From positions 1 to 60,318 of the forward strand of contig CAIVAT010000173.1 in the NCBI GenBank assembly GCA_903903985.1: 60,318 bases of DNA, written 5' to 3'. Each line of letters begins with the position of its first letter. Within the stretch, counting starts at the first letter, position 1. This document shows, piece by piece, positions 7,804 to 15,433 of the stretch. Both the position numbers and the translations under genes were made by a program. The stretch comes from an uncultured Bacteroidales bacterium. Lineage in GTDB: Bacteria; Bacteroidota; Bacteroidia; Bacteroidales; FEN-979. The notes below the pieces were generated by a model. That model did no database searches. It was given only the letters and a program-made list of their open reading frames with translations, and was not told the origin of the DNA.

Positions 7804-10800
7804 CTAAAAGTCGAGGCTGAGTGAAAAATAAAAAACAGGTTTGAGGATGCGCCCGTCTTCCACTCCCCAGGCAAGATCTCCGCGCAGAAAATAGCCGAAT
7901 AAACGGGTACGTGCGCCAAATCCAAATCCTTCCACAATCGGATCTTTTTGCATTTCTACTTTGATAAACAACGGTTTACGGTAGATATACTGGGTGAACA
8001 ACTGATTATCCGACGACCAGGGAGACGACCCTGTCCAGGCGGTACCAACATCCCCGAAGGCTACGATCTGGAAGTTATTGATAAAGTCGGAACGGATCGG
8101 GCGGTTGAACAAGTAGCGGAATACCGGCCACCGTAATTCCGAATTGTAAACGAAAAAACTATTCCCGTTCCTGATGTTCTGGGCAAAGCCGCGCATGTTG
8201 GTAGCCAGGGTCTGGAAAGCATAGTTCTGGTCGAATGCCACCGGCGTACTGGTGTTGTATGTGGGGAAAAGCCAGTTGTCAACACCCCCCATGTAATACA
8301 GCAGCTTGTTATTGCCAAAGGAGGTGCTTGCCGCAAAGCGGTTTGCCCAGATCAGCGTGCGGTGCACCCGCTGATAATTGCGGATGTCCATCCCCAGGAC
8401 AACCAGGTTGTTGCCGGCCTTGTTGACCAATTGGTAATATTCACCAAAGAATTTATACCTGGTTCCTTGGTACAGGTTCAACCCGAGATTGCGTGTATTG
8501 TCATAGGTGAGTTCCGCCTTGAGACTTCCCCAGATGTCATTGATATCGGGTTGCCGGAGATTAACCTGGTCGGTAGACAAATAGACGGCCCGGTCATAGC
8601 GTACCGACGCCGTTCCCTTGATATTGAGCACCGGGGTGAAGGGATAGGTTGCCACATAGTACAACTCGTGGATCCGGTGCCGGATGATTGAATAATAACC
8701 CGCCTCTTCCACTGATTTCCGGTGAAAAACGATCTGATGGTCAAGGCGGTGTTTATAGTTGCCATAACTGAACAAGTACTCGTTGTTGATCAGGCTCACA
8801 TTCAATCGCACGCCTCCGCTGAAGCGAAAGTCCTCCATGAGGTCGGTGACTCCTACCATCATCAGGGCATTCAATCCGGGGTTGATGAATACCGGCGACA
8901 AACTTCCGGTGAACGGCTGATAGGCAAAATTCAGATAGGTGAAATCGATTTGGGTAACCATCTGGTCAATGGCGTATTCGACATTGTAGTTCAGCTGTTT
9001 GGCGTTTTTATATTTGTCTGCCGTGTCTTTTCGTGCCACTTCCTGGAAAAAATCAGTCTTTGTATTTCCGCCTCCCTCAGGTCGGCCCGGGCTGGTTGTA
9101 TCGGGCCGTGTTTTTACCTGGGCGACCGCTTCACGCTGCCTGACCACACTGAAATGCTTTTTCTCCTGTATTTTGAATGGCTCGGCCAGGTGAAGAACAC
9201 TATCTGTACGGCCGTGACTGATCTCTTTTTCCGCGGATTTAATTTTGAGATCCCTGAAATAGGATGGCTGAACACTGGCTTCTGACAGGTGTTTTGGCAG
9301 AACCAGGTCGGAGGTATACATTCTGAAGTTGCGGTTCTGAAAAATGATCTCACCGGTTTTTGCCCCCCTGGGCGAGACATCCTGGCTGATGATGCTCCGG
9401 GAATAATTGGTAACCGGGAAAGAGGTCGTGAAATATCGGTAATGCGCAATGGTGTCAATAAAAGCGATGGCGCTGTCGTATCGTGCAAGGTAACGGTTCA
9501 CGATCCCGCTTTGATCGCTCAGGTAACAAAAATAGTTGTCCCCGTATTGCTGCGGCTGAGTTTCATCCGCATCCGGTGTGTTGGTGAGGCGCTGAAGAAC
9601 ATTCCGTTTTGCGGCATAATTGTAAAGAAAAATATCGTTGTAATAATGCATGTTTTCAATTTTCACCGGTTCGTCAAACCGGATGGTATCATTCATGCGG
9701 TTGGAAGAAAAGATGATTTTGCTGGAATGGTCGGTAAACCTTGGGTTCAGGTCATCATACCGGTCTTTGGTGATCTGTTCGTGCGAGCCGGATGCGATGT
9801 TGTACACGAAAATATCCGACTGCCCTTTCTGCACCGCTGAAAAAACCAGTAAGGTGCCGTCGTCTGAATAGGACATATCGGTCACTTTCTGAAAATTGAC
9901 AAGCAACTGATGTTCAAACTTTTTATCTTCAAGATTATAGAAATAGAGCCAGATTTGGCCCTTGCGTTCAACAAGGAATGCGAGCACGCTTCCGCTGGGA
10001 TGCCATGCAATGAGCGGGTAGGAGTAGTCGGGACGGTCGGCCAGGCGATAACCGCCGCGGTATATCCGCCTGGTTTTACCGGTTTCCAGGTTTTTGATAA
10101 ACACTTTGTAAATACCCAGTTGATGGTACGCGTAAGCTACTGAATTGCCGTCAGGGCCCATCTTCAGGGATTGAAAAACCCGGTCGGGCTTGTTGCGCTT
10201 GTTCACCAGGTTGCCGGCAGGGGCGTTGCGGCCGGAGTCCTGAACCGTATAAATGTTCCTGTAAAAGGCAAGCCATTCCTGGATGATCGTCTGAAAACCC
10301 GCACCCACCACATATTGAAAGCCGCGCTCCACATTCCTGCTGAGGCGTGCCATGTACACGATGTTTGGAATGGAAGAAGCACCGTACTTCATCGCGATGT
10401 AGTTCCACAGCGATTGACCCGCGTATGTTGCCTCTTCACCCGAAAGGCCATTGAACTTGTCGTACTTATGGTTCAGGATGGCATCCCTCACCTGGTCTTC
10501 AATTTCGGAATCCCATTTGCGGGATATGAACGAGATAAGGCCATTCATGTACCATTCGGGAACAGTGAACAAGGCATTGTTTTTAATCTGTGCCCCGATC
10601 CCGGTTCCATAAATCATGTTGTTGAGGATCACCTGGGCAATCCCGGCCCGGATCTGCTGGTCGAAATGTTCGTAGTTCCCGTCGAAGAACAGGAGCACCC
10701 TGCCCCCAATGATACGCGTAACCCCTCCGGTATTGTAATAATCCCAATCGCCAAAAAGCCCGATGTTGCTCTGTTTCAAGTCGGATAGGGTGTTGAAAAT

Positions 10801-11112
10801 GATAAACTGGACCTTTTCTTCCAGGTTCGACTGCAGGTCCAGCTCTATCTCCTTGATATGTTTATCGGCGTACTCGGCAGTATACTGGGCAAGTTCCTTT
10901 CCATTGAGATAATAGTAGGTGTCGAATTTATCAAACCTGAAATTCAGCCACAGGAAATTACTGTACTGGACCCTGCTTTTGCCGAAAGTAAGTTGAGACC
11001 CATTGTAAAACTGCGGCCTGCCTATGACCGGAAAAAGCAGCAGCAACCCCAGGATGATCCATGCTGTTGTCCAGATTTCAGAACCTCGGTTCACGCACGC
11101 ATCCTTCGTCAT
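7804..11112 (-). CDS. Peptidase-MA-like / TolB-type propeller / Omp85-like barrel protein
   Basis: Exported 1102-aa protein with an N-terminal hydrophobic segment (about residues 14-32). Three regions are visible. The first (about 40-290) resembles gluzincin/peptidase-MA-like domains, with the PEWYMNGL element but no HExxH zinc motif, so it is probably not an active protease. The second (about 310-600) has PD40/TolB-like propeller repeats (YSYPLIAWHPSG, DLNPRFTDHSSKIIFSSNR). The third (about 720-1102) is a beta-barrel resembling the surface-antigen/BamA family and ends in aromatic-rich strands with a C-terminal phenylalanine (FSLSLDF). It probably sits in the outer membrane with propeller and MA-like parts in the periplasm. 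Substrate or role is unknown. Confidence 0.8.
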   Translation of the reverse strand: MTKDACVNRGSEIWTTAWIILGLLLLFPVIGRPQFYNGSQLTFGKSRVQYSNFLWLNFRFDKFDTYYYLNGKELAQYTAEYADKHIKEIELDLQSNLEEKVQFIIFNTLSDLKQSNIGLFGDWDYYNTGGVTRIIGGRVLLFFDGNYEHFDQQIRAGIAQVILNNMIYGTGIGAQIKNNALFTVPEWYMNGLISFISRKWDSEIEDQVRDAILNHKYDKFNGLSGEEATYAGQSLWNYIAMKYGASSIPNIVYMARLSRNVERGFQYVVGAGFQTIIQEWLAFYRNIYTVQDSGRNAPAGNLVNKRNKPDRVFQSLKMGPDGNSVAYAYHQLGIYKVFIKNLETGKTRRIYRGGYRLADRPDYSYPLIAWHPSGSVLAFLVERKGQIWLYFYNLEDKKFEHQLLVNFQKVTDMSYSDDGTLLVFSAVQKGQSDIFVYNIASGSHEQITKDRYDDLNPRFTDHSSKIIFSSNRMNDTIRFDEPVKIENMHYYNDIFLYNYAAKRNVLQRLTNTPDADETQPQQYGDNYFCYLSDQSGIVNRYLARYDSAIAFIDTIAHYRYFTTSFPVTNYSRSIISQDVSPRGAKTGEIIFQNRNFRMYTSDLVLPKHLSEASVQPSYFRDLKIKSAEKEISHGRTDSVLHLAEPFKIQEKKHFSVVRQREAVAQVKTRPDTTSPGRPEGGGNTKTDFFQEVARKDTADKYKNAKQLNYNVEYAIDQMVTQIDFTYLNFAYQPFTGSLSPVFINPGLNALMMVGVTDLMEDFRFSGGVRLNVSLINNEYLFSYGNYKHRLDHQIVFHRKSVEEAGYYSIIRHRIHELYYVATYPFTPVLNIKGTASVRYDRAVYLSTDQVNLRQPDINDIWGSLKAELTYDNTRNLGLNLYQGTRYKFFGEYYQLVNKAGNNLVVLGMDIRNYQRVHRTLIWANRFAASTSFGNNKLLYYMGGVDNWLFPTYNTSTPVAFDQNYAFQTLATNMRGFAQNIRNGNSFFVYNSELRWPVFRYLFNRPIRSDFINNFQIVAFGDVGTAWTGSSPWSSDNQLFTQYIYRKPLFIKVEMQKDPIVEGFGFGARTRLFGYFLRGDLAWGVEDGRILKPVFYFSLSLDF

Positions 11113-11192
11113 ATCCGGTTATACAAGGAATAATAATGGAGCCGCTAAGGTACGATTATTTTCATATTGCCGCCCATGTAGCGGCATTTTAG

Positions 11193-11200
11193 TACCTTTG
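11193..11200 (+). promoter_or_regulatory. Possible -7 box for the MBL/GT9/TatD operon
   Basis: TACCTTTG is an exact TAnnTTTG match 27 bp upstream of the ATG at 11227. A TTG at 11167-11169 is 23 bp away, longer than the usual 18-20, so the -33 assignment is doubtful. Confidence 0.45.
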
Positions 11201-11226
11201 CCCCACTTGTTTAACGGTACATTCCA

Positions 11227-11865
11227 ATGATAAAAATCAAAAAATTTGTCTTCAATAACTTCATGGTCAACACCTATTTCCTGCATGATGAATCCGGCGA
11301 TTGCATCGTGATCGATGCAGCCTGTTATGAGCCGGCGGAAGAGAATGAAGTCAGGAAATTTATTGCCGGCAACAACCTGAACCTTGTCCGCAACCTGAAT
11401 ACCCATTGCCATATCGATCATGTCCTTGGAAACAATTTCATTGCGAAGCAATATGGGGTATATCCCGAATATCATAAAAATTCGTTGCCGTTTTTCAGTA
11501 CGGTCAAGGAGATTGGATCGTCTTTCGGATTTTCCATCACCCAGGTTCCGGAACCAAAGCGATACCTTGAAGACGGCGAAACCATCCACTGGGGAAATTC
11601 ATCCCTCGTGGTGCTGTCAACCCCCGGACATGCCGAGGGAAGTGTTTGCTTTTACAATGAAAATCAACAATTTGTGATCACCGGGGATGTTCTTTTCAAA
11701 GACACCATCGGCCGTACCGACCTGCCATCCGGGGATTTTGATCAGCTCATGAAAAGCATCAAGACCAAACTGTTTACCATGCCCGGGGAAACCATCGTTT
11801 ATCCGGGGCACGGGCCGGAAACATCAATCGGATATGAGATGGAGAATAATCCGTTCATCCGGTAA
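11227..11865 (+). CDS. MBL-fold metallo-hydrolase (glyoxalase II-like)
   Basis: Metallo-beta-lactamase fold hydrolase of 212 aa. The metal-binding motif HxHxDH is present as H60-C-H62-I-D64-H65. Further ligands are the His in STPGHAEGS, the Asp in VITGDVLF and the His in VYPGHGPET. The size and the closing PGHG motif fit the hydroxyacylglutathione hydrolase-like branch common in Bacteroidota; the actual thioester substrate is unknown. No signal peptide is seen, so it is cytoplasmic. It is the first gene of a tight three-gene operon (24-bp and 12-bp gaps) with a glycosyltransferase and TatD. Confidence 0.88.
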   Translation: MIKIKKFVFNNFMVNTYFLHDESGDCIVIDAACYEPAEENEVRKFIAGNNLNLVRNLNTHCHIDHVLGNNFIAKQYGVYPEYHKNSLPFFSTVKEIGSSFGFSITQVPEPKRYLEDGETIHWGNSSLVVLSTPGHAEGSVCFYNENQQFVITGDVLFKDTIGRTDLPSGDFDQLMKSIKTKLFTMPGETIVYPGHGPETSIGYEMENNPFIR

Positions 11866-11889
11866 ATGGTGAAAAGGTGAAATGATAAA

Positions 11890-12915
11890 ATGATGAAAAA
11901 ATTATTGATCATCCGGTTTAGTTCGATTGGCGACATCGTGCTTACGAGTGCGGTGGTGCGCTGCCTGAAGGAACAATTGCCGGGCGCCGAAATTCACTTT
12001 CTCACAAAAACACAATATGAACCGATCCTCCGGAACAACCCGTATATAGCTAAAACCTGGCAATACGATCACAATTTCAAGGAGCTCATCCCGCAGTTAA
12101 AATCCCAGGGCTTTGATTTTATCGTCGATTTGCACAGGAACTTCCGCTCAACGTTTGTGATTTTCCGGGTTGGAGTCCGATCGGCCACTTTCCCGAAACT
12201 GAATTTTCGTAAGTGGCTGATGGTCAGGTTTAAAATAAACCTGCTTCCGGCTGTCCATATTGTTGAAAGGTATTTCATGGCCGTGGCGCCGTTGAATATT
12301 AAAAATGATGGACGCGGCCTCGATTATTTTATTCCTCCCCCGGATGAAGTTTCTGTTTCCGGGTTACCGGATAAATACCATCATGGTTTTCATGCAATTG
12401 TCATCGGTGGAAAGCACAACACGAAGATTTTCCCGGCTGAAAAAGTAGCTGAAATTTGCAACAAACTATCTCAGCCGGTGATCCTGCTTGGCGGAAAAGA
12501 AGACCGTGAGCGCGGAGACCAGATCGCAGGCATGACGGGGGCGAATGTTTACAACTCATGCGGCCTTTACAATATCAACCAGTCTGCCTCCCTTATCCGC
12601 CAGTCCACTGCCGTACTCACCAACGATACCGGGCTGATGCACGTTGCCGCTGCCTTCAGCAAGCCCATCGTCTCCGTCTGGGGCAATACCATCCCCGCAT
12701 TCGGAATGGTTCCCTATCTCCCGGAGAAATTCAAATCCAATTCCATGATCGCCGAAGTCAAAGGTTTGTCATGCAGGCCTTGCAGCAAACTGGGATTCAA
12801 AGAATGTCCGAAAAAGCATTTCAACTGCATGCAGCACATTGGCATGGAGTCAATTATTGGTTTTTTCGCCGGGAAATGGACCGTGTCAGGTGAAATCGTA
12901 AGTCCAAAATCGTAA
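11890..12915 (+). CDS. Glycosyltransferase family 9 (heptosyltransferase-like)
   Basis: 341-aa GT9/ADP-heptose:LPS heptosyltransferase-like protein. The N-terminal ILIIRFSSIGDIVLTSAV-like stretch (residues 4-20) is the family hallmark. The C-terminal donor site appears as LTNDTGLMHVAAA followed by KPIVSVWG. A cysteine-rich stretch (LSCRPCSKLGFKECPK) near the end is often seen in Bacteroidota GT9 proteins. It probably adds a sugar to the lipopolysaccharide core at the inner face of the cytoplasmic membrane. The stop codon falls in a short 14-bp tandem repeat that forms the spacer to tatD. Confidence 0.9.
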   Translation: MMKKLLIIRFSSIGDIVLTSAVVRCLKEQLPGAEIHFLTKTQYEPILRNNPYIAKTWQYDHNFKELIPQLKSQGFDFIVDLHRNFRSTFVIFRVGVRSATFPKLNFRKWLMVRFKINLLPAVHIVERYFMAVAPLNIKNDGRGLDYFIPPPDEVSVSGLPDKYHHGFHAIVIGGKHNTKIFPAEKVAEICNKLSQPVILLGGKEDRERGDQIAGMTGANVYNSCGLYNINQSASLIRQSTAVLTNDTGLMHVAAAFSKPIVSVWGNTIPAFGMVPYLPEKFKSNSMIAEVKGLSCRPCSKLGFKECPKKHFNCMQHIGMESIIGFFAGKWTVSGEIVSPKS

Positions 12916-12926
12916 GTCCAAAATCG
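12893..12926. repeat. 14-bp tandem repeat (about 2.4 copies) at the GT9/tatD junction
   Basis: The unit AAAATCGTAAGTCC occurs twice (12893-12905 lacking one A, and 12906-12919), followed by a partial AAAATCG at 12920-12926. It supplies the last codons and TAA of the glycosyltransferase gene and runs to the base before the tatD ATG region. It looks like a slippage-prone spacer; a related iteration (AAATCGT/AAATCAA) lies just upstream of the second YeeE gene near 48018-48031. Confidence 0.65.
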
Positions 12927-12927
12927 A

Positions 12928-13698
12928 ATGGTTTTTTCCGATTCCCATACGCATCTTTACGCAGAAGAATTTGACCCCGACCGCGATGCCATGATGCTCC
13001 GTACGCAGCAAAACAATGTTTCGCATTTGTTTTTACCCGCCATCGATTCGAAGTATCATGAAAAGATGCTTGCGCTGGTGCGGGATTATCCGGGAATTTG
13101 TTACCCGATGATGGGCCTGCACCCCACTTCGGTGAAGGCAAACTATCTTGATGAGTTAAACATCGTATCCGCTTACCTGGCCAACCCGGAAATAAAATTC
13201 GTTGCCATTGGCGAAGTAGGTATCGATCTTTACTGGGATAAAACCCATGAAACGGAGCAGCGCATTGCTTTCGACTTCCAGATCGGCCTTGCAGTAAAGT
13301 ACGCCCTTCCGCTGGTCATCCATACGCGCAACTCGATGGATATTGCCCTCGGCATAGTGGAAGCGCATCATGTACCCAGCCTGCGCGGCGTATTTCACTG
13401 TTTCAGCGGAAATTACGAACAGGCACAGCGGGCGGTCCGGCTGGGATTCATGATAGGAATCGGCGGGGTGGTAACCTATAAAAACTCAGGACTGCAAACG
13501 GTGGTCGAACACATGCCCCTCGAACACCTCTTGCTGGAGACCGATGCCCCCTGGCTTCCCCCTGTTCCGCATCGCGGCCAGCGGAATGAACCATCTTACC
13601 TGCCGTTCATCGCCCAGAAGATCGCGGAGATTAAAAATGTTTCTTTGGAGAAGGTGGCGGACGTGACAACGGAGGGTGCGTTGAAGTTGTTTGGGTGA
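12928..13698 (+). CDS. TatD-family metal-dependent hydrolase
   Basis: 256-aa TatD/YcfH-type hydrolase, a TIM-barrel metal-dependent DNase or D-aminoacyl-tRNA-deacylase-like enzyme of the cytoplasm. Metal ligands are visible: the HxH pair H7/H9 in DSHTHL, the glutamate in GEVGIDLYWD, the histidines in VIHTRNS and VFHCFSG, and the aspartate in ETDAPWLPP. Length is typical. It is the last gene of the MBL-GT9-TatD operon and is followed by a weak hairpin. Confidence 0.92.
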   Translation: MVFSDSHTHLYAEEFDPDRDAMMLRTQQNNVSHLFLPAIDSKYHEKMLALVRDYPGICYPMMGLHPTSVKANYLDELNIVSAYLANPEIKFVAIGEVGIDLYWDKTHETEQRIAFDFQIGLAVKYALPLVIHTRNSMDIALGIVEAHHVPSLRGVFHCFSGNYEQAQRAVRLGFMIGIGGVVTYKNSGLQTVVEHMPLEHLLLETDAPWLPPVPHRGQRNEPSYLPFIAQKIAEIKNVSLEKVADVTTEGALKLFG

Positions 13699-13705
13699 AC
13701 GGGCG

Positions 13706-13743
13706 GACAGGCGGGCAGTTTATTAGACGCCTGGTCATTTTTT
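13706..13743 (+). terminator. Possible Rho-independent terminator after tatD
   Basis: CAGGCG (13708-13713) and CGCCTG (13728-13733) pair across a 14-nt loop and can be lengthened with a bulged GAC/GTC pair. A T-run (13738-13743) follows five bases later. It lies in the 36-bp convergent gap with the arylsulfotransferase gene. The long loop makes this moderate at best. Confidence 0.4.
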
Positions 13744-15402
13744 GATAATTTTGATAATTTTGATGGTTTGCGGGGAGTTTTGAACCATCATTTTTAGAAA
13801 ATACACTCCGGGTAATAGGCCTGTAAAATCTTGTTTCTCAATTTGTTTACCAGACCATATTGTTTGTCCTATCGTGTTGGTCAACTCAAAAGTTTCCTTC
13901 CCGGTTGTGTTTTTTAAGCATATTTTGTTTGTGAAAGGATTTGGGAAACACTGAACTCCTGGCATGTCAACAATTTCATCCACGGCATTTTGTGCATAGA
14001 GCTCAATCCTTTTTCCCGGGGTCAGGTCTTTTCCGATGAAGGCGGCATAATCCACAGGATACCTGTAAACCCTGAAAACCGAGTTCATCTTCTCGTCGGG
14101 CCGGGCAGGGTCATTGGGAATGGTATCGCCCTGGGTTAACGGACCGGTTTTATCTACAGGATTGAGGTATTTCCAAACGATATTTCCATCGGGGGTCACT
14201 TCGAGGAACGTGCCAAGCGATCCAACGCAAATGAGCGTGTTCCCGTTCTGCAGGCGTTGTGCGCCTGAAATGTTTTCGGAATACATGGATGTGGGAGGAC
14301 TGGCCTGGTAATACCACGTTGGGTTGGCCGGGCCAAATGCAGTTCCCGTGGCAATTGCGTAATTGCCGGTAACATCCACGGGAGGGGTGATCTCTTCAAC
14401 AGTCGAGTAATTGAGGCTTACGCCGTTATTATAACAGGTCAGATTTCCCGCTCCGGGGCAATCAGGCCGGACCCATTCCACATCATGCTGCTGGAAATAT
14501 TTCTGATCGTTCATGGTTCCGGCTCCGTATGTGACCGGATTGCCCCAGCGGTAAAGAAGGTCCCCGCCTTTATCACGGATGCCTCCGGTATGGCCGGCAG
14601 CCTGCACAGAGGTCGTACTGTGGTCAATGATCCAAACCTCACTGTTTCCCCTTACACTCAATGCGATCTGATCAAATGCAGGATTGTAATCGATGCAGTT
14701 CATATGATTCCAGAAAAGCGGCAGGTTCTTGTGATCACCATCAGAATCGATTAATTCCGGGTGAGCGCTGACAACGCCGTAGTTTGCTTTCGTGGCATCA
14801 AAATCCTGGATCAGGTGATCCCATACATGCCATTCCCACACAACAGTTCCGCCAACAGGATAGGTCGGTGCTATTTCAACAATACAATCAGGAAGCATGA
14901 ATCCCTTCTGAGCAATCTCCGGCTGGAATTTAGCCGGGTTGAATCCTGCAGCAATCGCCTCAGCATAAGTTTTTTTCTCCACTACCAGCATAATGATATT
15001 TCCGTTAGGAAGTCTCCTGATGTCGTGATGCTGCATGTAACCGGGCGTTGAATAATCCAGCTGCCAGACAAGATGATCATTCCAGTCGTATTCTTCAACC
15101 CTTCCACCTTCTCCGCCACCGGTGCCAAGCTGACCCTGGGTCATGCATGTACGCAGCAGGTTACCGTTCTCAAGCAGGTAAACAGATTGCCCGGGAGGAT
15201 AAGCGCTGGCTTTCCATTGATTAATGATGCGACCGTCATTGTTGATCAGGTATGTCATTGTGTTTTGTTTGGGGGCAAACAAAGTATATCCTTTGAATGC
15301 CTTTGTCGTGTCATTCAAAAAAAGTCCGACGGTTTGTGTTTGTCCGGAGGACGACGTCAGGCGTAAGAAAATGAAGACAAGGATCAGGGATTTAATTTTC
15401 AT
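13735..15402 (-). CDS. T9SS-exported arylsulfotransferase-like protein (subfamily A)
   Basis: 555-aa secreted protein. A signal peptide (about residues 1-20) is followed by an arylsulfotransferase (ASST) propeller domain (about 25-470). Visible ASST-type motifs are QHHDIRRLPNGN, WEWHVWDHL, the core HMNCIDYNPAFDQIALS, QQHDVEWVRPD and RLQNGNTLI. Characterised ASST enzymes move a sulfate group from a phenolic ester to another phenol through an active-site histidine; the histidine-containing motifs are kept here, but activity is not proven. The C-terminal 75 residues form a type A T9SS sorting domain (PNPFTNKI, GVYFLKM), so it is exported across the outer membrane. The end of the gene has a 9-bp TTTTGATAA iteration encoding a K-I-I repeat. 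It is the last gene of the six-gene cargo operon. Confidence 0.85.
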   Translation of the reverse strand: MKIKSLILVFIFLRLTSSSGQTQTVGLFLNDTTKAFKGYTLFAPKQNTMTYLINNDGRIINQWKASAYPPGQSVYLLENGNLLRTCMTQGQLGTGGGEGGRVEEYDWNDHLVWQLDYSTPGYMQHHDIRRLPNGNIIMLVVEKKTYAEAIAAGFNPAKFQPEIAQKGFMLPDCIVEIAPTYPVGGTVVWEWHVWDHLIQDFDATKANYGVVSAHPELIDSDGDHKNLPLFWNHMNCIDYNPAFDQIALSVRGNSEVWIIDHSTTSVQAAGHTGGIRDKGGDLLYRWGNPVTYGAGTMNDQKYFQQHDVEWVRPDCPGAGNLTCYNNGVSLNYSTVEEITPPVDVTGNYAIATGTAFGPANPTWYYQASPPTSMYSENISGAQRLQNGNTLICVGSLGTFLEVTPDGNIVWKYLNPVDKTGPLTQGDTIPNDPARPDEKMNSVFRVYRYPVDYAAFIGKDLTPGKRIELYAQNAVDEIVDMPGVQCFPNPFTNKICLKNTTGKETFELTNTIGQTIWSGKQIEKQDFTGLLPGVYFLKMMVQNSPQTIKIIKIIKK

Positions 15403-15433
15403 AACAGTTGTTTTTTAAATATTTCCTGCATGA

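Noticed and set aside
8722..10788. Several long antisense frames opposite the propeller/barrel gene (8722-9285, 9289-9840, 10171-10788)
   Set aside because: They are reverse-frame shadows of a clearly coding gene and show no domain or start signal.
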